From Putridiphycobacter sp965367695 (GTDB taxonomy: Bacteria > Bacteroidota > Bacteroidia > Flavobacteriales_D > Crocinitomicaceae): a DNA stretch of 5,287 bases. Below the pieces are notes generated by a model. The model was not told the origin of the DNA. It saw only the letters and a list, made by a program, of their open reading frames with translations, and searched no databases. Position numbers and translations under genes: made by a program. Position 1 is the stretch's first letter, and each line of letters opens with the position of its first letter. Positions 1-5,287 of the stretch are shown here, in pieces. The stretch lies in assembly GCA_965367695.1 (NCBI GenBank), contig CBDUKB010000214.1, positions 1-5,287 of the forward strand, read 5' to 3'.

Positions 1-91
1 GCTTTGAGATTTTTTTTGATAATTATTAGACGAAGATTTTTTTTATCAATAAATCAAAACTATTTTTAAATAATGCAAATTTTCGACAATT
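1..91. other. AT-rich leader upstream of the GH5 gene
   Basis: No gene is supported here. The stretch carries two copies of AGATTTTTTTT (7-17 and 34-44, 27 bases apart) and a 7-bp inverted repeat TTGATAA (16-22) / TTATCAA (43-49) with a 20-base spacer. No T-run follows the inverted repeat, so it is not a standard terminator. A TATTTTTA at 61-68 is one base from the Bacteroidota -7 element TAnnTTTG, but no TTTG lies at the right distance upstream, so I do not call a promoter. The leader may be ordinary 5' untranslated or intergenic sequence continuing from an upstream PUL gene outside the window. Confidence 0.5.
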
Positions 92-3000
92 ATGAAACCT
101 TTATACTATAAAATGAAAATTAAAATATTTCTAATAACCCTAATATTTGGCACCTTGATTAGTTGGGGTCAGGGACTTAAAACGGAAGGAAAGAAAATTG
201 TAAATTCTCAAGGAGAAGAAGTTATTTTAAGAGGAATGGGACTTGGTGGCTGGATGTTAATGGAAGGTTACATGATGCAATCCAGTGAAGTTGCTGATAC
301 ACAACACGAGTTTAGAAATAGACTTGTTGATTTAATTGGAGAAGATAAAACAGACGAATTTTTTGATACTTGGTTGGCAAATCACGTTACTAAAAAAGAT
401 ATTGATTCTCTAGCAAAATGGGGTTTTAATAGTGTTCGCCTTCCAATGCATTACAACCTATTTACCCTGCCAATCGAAGATGAGCCAGTTACTGGAGAAA
501 ATACTTGGTTAGACAGAGGTTTTACAATGGTTGATAATTTATTGGATTGGTGCGAATCAAACAATATGTATCTAATTTTAGATTTACATGCAGCTCCTGG
601 TGGCCAAGGTACAAATGCAGCAATTTCTGATTATGATGATACTAAACCATCGTTATGGCAAAGTCAGGAAAATAAGAATAAAACTGTTGCTTTATGGAGA
701 AAGTTAGCTGAAAGATATAAGGATGAAACTTGGATAGGTGGATATGATCTTCTGAATGAAGTAAATGGAGATCATGTTACAGGTGCTCAATTAAAGCAAT
801 TTTATATAGAAATTACCAATGCAATACGCGAAGTAGATACAAATCACATGCTGTTTATTGAAGGCCATGATTGGGCAAATAACTTTACGGGAATAACTCC
901 TGCATGGGACGATAATATGGTTTATAGTTTTCATAAGTATTGGAGTACAAATGATAAAGGTTCGATTCAATGGGTGTTAGATTTACGCGAACAACAAAAT
1001 GTACCATTGTGGATGGGAGAAGCTGGTGAAAACTCAAATGTGTGGTTTACAGAAGCGATATCACTTTTTGAAGACAATAATATAGGTTGGTCTTGGTGGC
1101 CAATGAAAAGAGTTGAAACCATTGTTGGCCCATATTCAATAAAATTCACAAATGGATATAAAAACATTTTGGAATATTGGAAAGGAAATAAATCAAAACC
1201 TTCAGTAAATGATGCTTTTGCTGCTGTTATGGAATTGGCTAACAATACAAATAGTGCAAATTGCGATTTTCAAAAAGATGTACCCGATGCTATGATACGG
1301 CAAGTAGCAACTGATGCAACAATTCCTTATAGTAATCATACAATTCCTGGAATAGTTTATATGTCTGATTTTGATTTAGGTAAAAATGGTTATGCTTATT
1401 TTGATCAAGATTATGCGAACTATGCGCAATCTACTGGCTCATTTCAAGCGTGGAATGATGGTTGGGTATATAGAAATGATGCTATTGATATTCAAAAAAG
1501 CAACGATAATGTAAATAGTAATGGTTATTATATTGGTTTTGTAAAAAAAGATGAATGGATGAACTATACAGTTACTATAAATGAAACAGGAACGTATAAA
1601 GCTGGTGTTCGTTTAGCAGCCCAAAGTAATGGTGGGGAATTTCATTTGGCTATTAACGGCGAAGAGGTTACGGCAACTCAATCTGTCAATGCCACAGGAG
1701 GATGGGAATCTTTCAAAAAATTTGAGGTAAATGATATTTTATTAGAACAAGGAACTCATGTATTGACTTTTAGATTTGATTCTGAAGGTGAATTTAACCT
1801 AAGTAGTATTGAATTTACAAAAACTGGTGAAATTTCATCAGCAGATTTTAACGCTTTAAATGGACATACGGTTACCAATAATTCAATAGAATTAGTTGTC
1901 AATCAATCGCTGCTAGAATCTTCATTGAATAATTCGAAAGACTTGTTTAAACTAGTTGTTAATGGAGTTGAAGAATCTATCGCCTCAATTTCGTTTGATT
2001 CGAATAGTAAAAGAAGCATTGTTATTAATACGGAAAAAACATTAGTCTATACAGATGCTATTAAAGTGAGTTATAATGGATCTGTAATTTCATCTGAATC
2101 AGGTAAATTATTAAACACATTTTCAGATATTGAAATTAGAAATACACTTGAATCTCTGTTTATTTTACCTGGAAAAATAGAAGTTGAAGATTTTATTGAA
2201 ATGGAAGGTTTGGGAGTTGAAAACACAACCGATGAAGGCGGCGGTAAAAACATTGGATACACTGATGGAGGTGATTTTGCAGATTATATTATTTATGCTG
2301 CAATAGATGCAAGTTATAAGGTCGATTTTAGATTTGCCGGATTTGATGCTGGTGAAATTGGTTTGTATTTGGTTGATGACAATGGAACAGAGAATGAACT
2401 ATTAAAAATTAATACCCCTAAAACAAATGGATGGCAGACTTGGCAAACAGTTTCAGGAAATTTAAACATACCTGCGGGAATTAATAGGTTACGTCTTAAA
2501 ATTTTAACGGGTGGGTTTAATATGAACTGGATGTTGTTTGAACAATTAGCTGTTAACAATGATTTGGATGGGGATGGAATTTTAAATGAAAATGATGATT
2601 GTCCAAACACAGCACCTGATTCTGTAGTTGATGCTAATGGTTGTGCAATTTTTTCGTTACCAGCAAATAATTTTGGCATTAAGGTTATTGGTGAATCCTG
2701 TCCTGGAGAAGAAAATGGAAGAATTGAAATTACAACTGTTCAAGCTAATAATTATCAATTAAATTTAAATGGAATTAAGAGATCTTTTACTACTTCAATA
2801 TCACTTTCGCCTTTAAAACCAGGTATTTATACATTATGTTTTACTGTTGCAGGTGAAACATATGAACAATGCTTTACGTTAGAAGTTTTAAAAGGATTTG
2901 AATTTAATGCAAAATCAAGTGTTTCAGGTAAAAAAGCAATTATTGAAATTGAAAAAGGGACCGCCCCATATGAGGTTTTCTTAAATGGATTCAAAGTTTT

Positions 3001-3346
3001 TGAAACAATGTCTAAATCATTTGAAATTGATGTAAATCAAAGTGATTTATTAGAAGTGAAATCGGCAAAATTATGTGAAGGTACTTATAAAAAACGCTTA
3101 GTTTTATTAGATGAGGTTGTTGCGTATCCAAACCCTACAAGAGGTCAGTTTGAAATAGCTATCCCAAACTCTAGTAAGCCAACATTAATAGAGGTTTATA
3201 ATATGCTCGGTCAATTAGTGTTGGAAAAAATGGAGGGAATAAACTCAACAAAAAGTCAGTTAAATCTTTCGGGAAAACCAAATGGAGTTTATTTTATAAA
3301 AGTAAATACAGAGGGTGCAAAAACATTAAAATTAATTAAAGAGTAA
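92..3346 (+). CDS. Secreted multi-modular GH5 beta-glucanase with two CBM6 modules and a T9SS sorting domain
   Basis: This is a predicted extracellular endo- or exo-acting beta-glucanase. From the 92 start (1084 residues) the order is: signal peptide (about 8-26, cut near SWG|Q), GH5 TIM barrel (about 30-385), CBM6 (about 418-577), an Ig-like SwmB-type domain (about 585-685), CBM6 (about 692-817), a thrombospondin type 3 calcium motif (about 822-851, DLDGDG, C837/C851), an unnamed Cys-containing module (about 855-1005) and a type A T9SS sorting domain (about 1010-1084, starting AYPNPTRG, ending in KLIKE). GH5 hallmarks are R116 in SVRLP, H166 in LDLHAAPGGQ, acid/base E223 in DLLNE, H281/Y283 in FHKY, nucleophile E310 in WMGEAGE and W333-W336 near the barrel end. 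The N-terminal GMGLGGWMLMEG resembles exo-beta-1,3-glucanase-like GH5 members; the subfamily is unresolved. ATG 113 (residue 8) gives a cleaner signal peptide (MKIKIFLITLIFGTLISWG) and may be the true start. There is no frameshift, and both catalytic residues are present. Substrate (beta-1,3- versus beta-1,4- or mixed glucan) is inferred from family and neighbours. Confidence 0.93.
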   Translation: MKPLYYKMKIKIFLITLIFGTLISWGQGLKTEGKKIVNSQGEEVILRGMGLGGWMLMEGYMMQSSEVADTQHEFRNRLVDLIGEDKTDEFFDTWLANHVTKKDIDSLAKWGFNSVRLPMHYNLFTLPIEDEPVTGENTWLDRGFTMVDNLLDWCESNNMYLILDLHAAPGGQGTNAAISDYDDTKPSLWQSQENKNKTVALWRKLAERYKDETWIGGYDLLNEVNGDHVTGAQLKQFYIEITNAIREVDTNHMLFIEGHDWANNFTGITPAWDDNMVYSFHKYWSTNDKGSIQWVLDLREQQNVPLWMGEAGENSNVWFTEAISLFEDNNIGWSWWPMKRVETIVGPYSIKFTNGYKNILEYWKGNKSKPSVNDAFAAVMELANNTNSANCDFQKDVPDAMIRQVATDATIPYSNHTIPGIVYMSDFDLGKNGYAYFDQDYANYAQSTGSFQAWNDGWVYRNDAIDIQKSNDNVNSNGYYIGFVKKDEWMNYTVTINETGTYKAGVRLAAQSNGGEFHLAINGEEVTATQSVNATGGWESFKKFEVNDILLEQGTHVLTFRFDSEGEFNLSSIEFTKTGEISSADFNALNGHTVTNNSIELVVNQSLLESSLNNSKDLFKLVVNGVEESIASISFDSNSKRSIVINTEKTLVYTDAIKVSYNGSVISSESGKLLNTFSDIEIRNTLESLFILPGKIEVEDFIEMEGLGVENTTDEGGGKNIGYTDGGDFADYIIYAAIDASYKVDFRFAGFDAGEIGLYLVDDNGTENELLKINTPKTNGWQTWQTVSGNLNIPAGINRLRLKILTGGFNMNWMLFEQLAVNNDLDGDGILNENDDCPNTAPDSVVDANGCAIFSLPANNFGIKVIGESCPGEENGRIEITTVQANNYQLNLNGIKRSFTTSISLSPLKPGIYTLCFTVAGETYEQCFTLEVLKGFEFNAKSSVSGKKAIIEIEKGTAPYEVFLNGFKVFETMSKSFEIDVNQSDLLEVKSAKLCEGTYKKRLVLLDEVVAYPNPTRGQFEIAIPNSSKPTLIEVYNMLGQLVLEKMEGINSTKSQLNLSGKPNGVYFIKVNTEGAKTLKLIKE

Positions 3347-3357
3347 AGATTTTTAAA

Positions 3358-4059
3358 ATGAAAAACATACTATATTTAGTAATTGTAATAGCTGTTATTT
3401 TAAGTTCATGTGGAGGCTCTGGAGGAGGTGACACACCAACACCAGAACCAGTAAATACGAAACCTAGTAATCCGTTGAATTCAAAACCCACAAATAACCT
3501 GCTTTGTATTGATAACTTGGTAACCTTTGAATGGAGTGCTTCTACAGATCCTGAAGGTGATGTTATCAAGTACCAATTACAGATAGCTACAGATAATCAG
3601 TTTTCACAAAATGTTCAAACAAGAGATAATTTGAATTCAACTAGCACACAAATTTCTTTAGAAAGGGGTATTGCTTATTATTGGAGAGTGAAAGCCATTG
3701 ATAGTAAAAATGCCTCAAGCGATTATTCAAACACGTATCAATTTTATACAGAAGGTGATGGAGAATTAAATTATGTTCCCTTTTTGCCTAGTATTGTTGC
3801 TCCAAGTTTGAATGAAATTGTTAAAACAAATTCTGTTAAATTAGAATGGACAGGGAGTGATACCGATGGTGATTCTTTAGTGTTCGATGTTTATTTTGGA
3901 ACAGAAAACCCGCCAACAACAAAATTTGTGGAGGATTTAAATGAACCTTATGTAACAGTCAATTTAACCGCTTCGAAAGATTATTACTGGAAAGTAGTAG
4001 TGAAAGATGATAAAGGAGGTTCAGCAATTGGTCAAGTTTGGAATTTTAGAACGGACTAA
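3358..4059 (+). CDS. Lipoprotein with two fibronectin type III-like repeats, candidate surface glycan-binding protein
   Basis: The 233-residue product begins with a lipoprotein signal peptide: MKNI, a hydrophobic run, then a lipobox ending SSC with lipidated Cys at 18. A Gly/Ser then Pro/Thr-rich tether (GGSGGGDTPTPEP) follows. The rest is two related beta-sandwich units. Unit 1 (about 34-131) has VTFEWSASTDPEGD (55-68) and YYWRVKAID (107-115). Unit 2 (about 142-232) has VKLEWTGSDTDGD (160-172) and YYWKVVVKD (209-217). The paired EW...YYW(R/K)V pattern is typical of FN3-like repeats in Bacteroidota surface proteins. No catalytic motif is visible. It starts 11 bases after the GH5 stop and lies 32 bases before the GH16 gene, so it is probably co-transcribed with them. 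From that setting I infer a non-catalytic outer-membrane protein that binds glycan or spaces and scaffolds other components, in the position often held by SusE/F-like or PKD lipoproteins. It lacks recognisable SusE/SusF features, and binding is not shown by the sequence. Confidence 0.88.
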   Translation: MKNILYLVIVIAVILSSCGGSGGGDTPTPEPVNTKPSNPLNSKPTNNLLCIDNLVTFEWSASTDPEGDVIKYQLQIATDNQFSQNVQTRDNLNSTSTQISLERGIAYYWRVKAIDSKNASSDYSNTYQFYTEGDGELNYVPFLPSIVAPSLNEIVKTNSVKLEWTGSDTDGDSLVFDVYFGTENPPTTKFVEDLNEPYVTVNLTASKDYYWKVVVKDDKGGSAIGQVWNFRTD

Positions 4060-4091
4060 TTCTTAAATAAATTAAATATTAAGATAATAAT

Positions 4092-4964
4092 ATGAAAAAA
4101 TTAAATTATTACTATTTGTTAAGTTGTTTGATAATAGGAACCGGTTTTTTCTCATGTAAATCAAAAGATAAAAAAGAAGATTTAGATAAAACCGCGGTAT
4201 CTAATGTATGGAAAGTAGATTTCTTCGATGACTTTGATACTTTTAATCCAGACAATTGGCAAGACCAACGAATTTGGGTGAATAATGAAAAACAACGTTA
4301 TGTACCTGATGGAGAATTTGGAACACGTGAAGTAAGTAATGGTACATTAAAATTAAAGGTAATTAATACTGGCGAAAAACGTAGCAGTGATAATTTTGAT
4401 AAACATGGTAATCAACAACCAGATACAGAGTATGTTGCTGGTCGTATTGTGTCAAAAAACCGAAAAGAATTTGTGAAGGGTAAATGGACAGCAAAATTAA
4501 GGTTGTCTGGCAGTGGTGAGGCAAGTATGTTTCCTGCTTGGTGGCTATTAGGCGCTCAAAATAATGAATCTCCAGTCCAAGAAGCTGATGAAAATATTTG
4601 CTGGCCGTTAACAGGATCTGGTGAAATTGATATTTTCGAACACCATGGTGATGGCGATAAAGATCATTATACAACAGGTGCTATTAAAAGCTTAGGAGAA
4701 TGCGATAAAGGTGATTGGTGGAGTTTGCGTACAAATATAGCTGCAACCTTAAATGAATATCATGAATATGCTGTAGAATGGGAAGGTAGTGATTTGGTTT
4801 ATCGTTTAGATGGTAAAGAAGTATATCGCAATGTTGGACAGGGCGATAAATACCCTGAGCCAATGTTCGCTATTTTAAACTTCGCCAAAATTACCGACTC
4901 ACCAATGATAAGTGAAGCGTGGGTGATGGAAGTTGACTGGGTAAAGCACGAGTTTCAAGAGTAA
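4092..4964 (+). CDS. GH16 family beta-glucanase lipoprotein (laminarinase-like)
   Basis: The 290-residue product is a predicted endo-beta-1,3- or beta-1,3/1,4-glucanase anchored to the outer membrane. The lipoprotein signal ends FFSC with lipidated Cys at 22, followed by a charged KSKDKKED stretch that could act as a surface-export signal. A single GH16 beta-jelly-roll spans about 38-288. Visible hallmarks are DFFDDFD (43-49), the substrate-cleft motif WVNNEKQRY (62-70), GRIVSK (117-122), the catalytic GEIDIFEHHG (177-186), HEYAVEW (224-230), YRLDGKEV (237-244) and the closing strand VDWVKHEF (281-288). In the catalytic motif E178 is nucleophile, D180 the helper and E183 the acid/base. The ExDxxE (beta-bulge) form is that of laminarinases and agarases/carrageenases rather than lichenases; the NNExQ motif favours laminarinase. 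Two points are atypical: an insertion at about 156-170 before WPLTGSGEIDI, and C170/C204, which may form a disulfide. The motif usually seen as ILNLAVGG reads ILNFAKIT (261-268). There is no attached CBM. It is the last gene of the three. Confidence 0.92.
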   Translation: MKKLNYYYLLSCLIIGTGFFSCKSKDKKEDLDKTAVSNVWKVDFFDDFDTFNPDNWQDQRIWVNNEKQRYVPDGEFGTREVSNGTLKLKVINTGEKRSSDNFDKHGNQQPDTEYVAGRIVSKNRKEFVKGKWTAKLRLSGSGEASMFPAWWLLGAQNNESPVQEADENICWPLTGSGEIDIFEHHGDGDKDHYTTGAIKSLGECDKGDWWSLRTNIAATLNEYHEYAVEWEGSDLVYRLDGKEVYRNVGQGDKYPEPMFAILNFAKITDSPMISEAWVMEVDWVKHEFQE

Positions 4965-4990
4965 TTATACTTAAAATTATAGGAAAACAG

Positions 4991-5047
4991 CTATTTAATA
5001 AAAATTACTGTAAGTTAAATAGGTGCATTAATCTTTTTTATTTTATT
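4991..5047 (+). terminator. Weak intrinsic terminator candidate for the three-gene unit
   Basis: CTATTTAA (4991-4998) is exactly complementary to TTAAATAG (5015-5022), giving an 8-bp stem with a 16-base loop that begins 26 bases after the GH16 stop codon. A T-rich run (5032-5047, including six consecutive T) follows, but starts about 10 bases beyond the stem. The stem is nearly all A-T, so it is weak by standard rules. Position supports the call more than stability does. Confidence 0.35.
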
Positions 5048-5074
5048 CAAAGTCATAGGTAGTTTTTACCCTAA

Positions 5075-5140
5075 AAAGAAATCCATATTTATTTATTTAT
5101 TCAAACAAAGAAAAGTGAGATTATTCAGTTGGATTTCTTT
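5075..5140. repeat. 11-bp inverted repeat with a 44-base loop
   Basis: AAAGAAATCCA (5075-5085) is perfectly complementary to TGGATTTCTTT (5130-5140). The flanking CTAA (5071-5074) and AG (5141-5142) would extend the pairing if two A residues bulge. The intervening 44 bases are AT-rich and contain TATTTATTTATTTATT. No T-run follows, so it is not a typical terminator. It could be an operator, an RNA stem or chance pairing in AT-rich DNA. Confidence 0.4.
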
Positions 5141-5152
5141 AGCCATAATTGT

Positions 5153-5185
5153 TTTGATACACACTTTTTATTTTAAATTAGTTTG
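5153..5185 (+). promoter_or_regulatory. Candidate Bacteroidota-type promoter directed out of the window
   Basis: TTTG at 5153-5156 matches the -33 element, and TTAGTTTG at 5178-5185 matches the -7 element TAnnTTTG at all but the second base. The 21-base spacing is in the range known for the Bacteroidota primary sigma factor. Transcription would start near 5190 and run rightward, toward a gene beyond 5287. The motifs are short and the DNA is AT-rich, so chance occurrence is possible. Confidence 0.3.
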
Positions 5186-5247
5186 CGGTTATTTCCCTCT
5201 TCAATTTAATTTTTTTTCGTATCAATATTAATTAAGAAATTAATGAT

Positions 5248-5263
5248 GTGCTATGCAGTGCTA
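5248..5263. repeat. Direct repeat of GTGCTA with a 10-base period
   Basis: GTGCTA occurs at 5248-5253 and again at 5258-5263, one DNA helical turn apart, in a stretch that otherwise has very little G or C. It lies about 55-75 bases downstream of the promoter-like motif. It could be a regulator half-site pair, or simply the first codons of a gene starting at 5243. Confidence 0.2.
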
Positions 5264-5287
5264 CAAATACTTATTTATAATAATATT

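Larger units (their letters stand above)
4965..5287. other. 323-base AT-rich intergenic region after the GH16 gene
   Basis: I find no convincing protein or RNA gene here. In order it contains a weak stem followed by a T-rich run (4991-5047, terminator candidate), a small hairpin-like TAGGTA/TACCCTA (5056-5073, one bulged base), an 11-bp inverted repeat with a long loop (5075-5140), a promoter-like pair on the + strand (5153-5185), an all-AT 7-bp hairpin (5227-5244) and a 10-base-spaced direct repeat of GTGCTA (5248-5263). A reading frame opens at ATG 5243 and runs 15 codons to the window end without a stop, which is too short to judge. The arrangement fits the gap between the end of one transcription unit and the start of another lying to the right. 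Confidence 0.6.

Noticed and set aside
61..68. TATTTTTA as a -7 promoter element for the GH5 gene
   Set aside because: The last base deviates from TAnnTTTG and the nearest upstream TTTG (15-18) is about 42 bases away, twice the expected spacing.
967..1245. Antisense open frame of 92 codons within the GH5 catalytic domain
   Set aside because: It lies opposite clearly conserved GH5 sequence, including the nucleophile region, and its translation shows no domain or plausible start signal.
2071..2262. Antisense open frame of 63 codons opposite the second CBM6 start
   Set aside because: Low-complexity Ser/Pro-rich translation, fully inside a supported gene on the other strand.
2555..2644. Dockerin-like calcium motif, suggesting a cellulosome component
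   Set aside because: There is a single DLDGDG followed by CPNT...DANGC, which is the thrombospondin type 3 pattern; dockerins need two duplicated EF-hand-like segments.
2314..2679. Antisense open frame of 121 codons opposite the second CBM6 and thrombospondin motif
   Set aside because: It is the complement of conserved CBM6 and calcium-motif codons; no recognisable protein features.
3336..3569. Antisense open frame of 77 codons opposite the start of the FN3 lipoprotein
   Set aside because: It overlaps a gene with a clear lipoprotein signal and repeat structure; the Pro/Gly-rich part is the complement of the Gly/Pro tether.
4363..4674. Antisense open frame of 103 codons opposite the GH16 active site
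   Set aside because: His/Tyr-rich translation arising as the complement of conserved GH16 codons; no domain seen.
5056..5073. Hairpin TAGGTA / TACCCTA as a terminator
   Set aside because: Six pairs with a bulged base and no T-run immediately after it on either strand.
5227..5244. ATTAATT / AATTAAT hairpin as an operator or terminator
   Set aside because: Entirely A-T in an AT-rich region with a 4-base loop; such pairing is expected by chance and no T-run follows.

Overview
The window looks like part of a polysaccharide utilization locus from a Bacteroidota bacterium, most likely a marine or aquatic member of Flavobacteriia. The reasons are the strongly AT-rich sequence, the absence of Shine-Dalgarno motifs before the starts, a type IX secretion (T9SS) C-terminal sorting domain, two Bacteroidota-style lipoproteins, and a GH5 + GH16 + CBM6 content typical of beta-glucan degradation. 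Genus and species cannot be told from the sequence.

Layout: 1-91 is an AT-rich leader. Three genes follow on the + strand, tightly packed with gaps of 11 and 32 bases, which suggests one transcription unit. The first (92-3346, probably starting at 113) encodes a large secreted multi-modular GH5 glucanase: signal peptide, GH5 catalytic domain, CBM6, Ig-like linker domain, second CBM6, thrombospondin type 3 calcium motif, a Cys-containing linker module and a T9SS sorting domain. The second (3358-4059) encodes a lipoprotein made of two fibronectin-III-like repeats with no catalytic motif, a candidate surface glycan-binding protein. The third (4092-4964) encodes a GH16 lipoprotein with an intact laminarinase-type GEIDIxE active site. 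From 4965 to 5287 no gene can be supported. That stretch holds a weak terminator candidate, a long-loop inverted repeat, and a promoter-like motif pointing out of the window.

Working model (inference): the GH5 enzyme is exported by the T9SS and released or displayed at the cell surface. It is held on the polymer by its CBM6 modules and cuts or trims beta-glucan. The FN3 lipoprotein captures glycan at the outer membrane, and the GH16 lipoprotein cleaves internal beta-1,3 (or mixed beta-1,3/1,4) linkages to oligosaccharides for uptake. A SusC/SusD importer pair is expected nearby but is not in this window. The most likely substrate is laminarin or a related beta-1,3-glucan. The families fit this, but the sequence does not prove it. 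I see no mobile element, CRISPR array, rRNA or tRNA. The least-described parts are the FN3 lipoprotein, the module between the thrombospondin repeat and the sorting domain, and the altered ligand site of the first CBM6.
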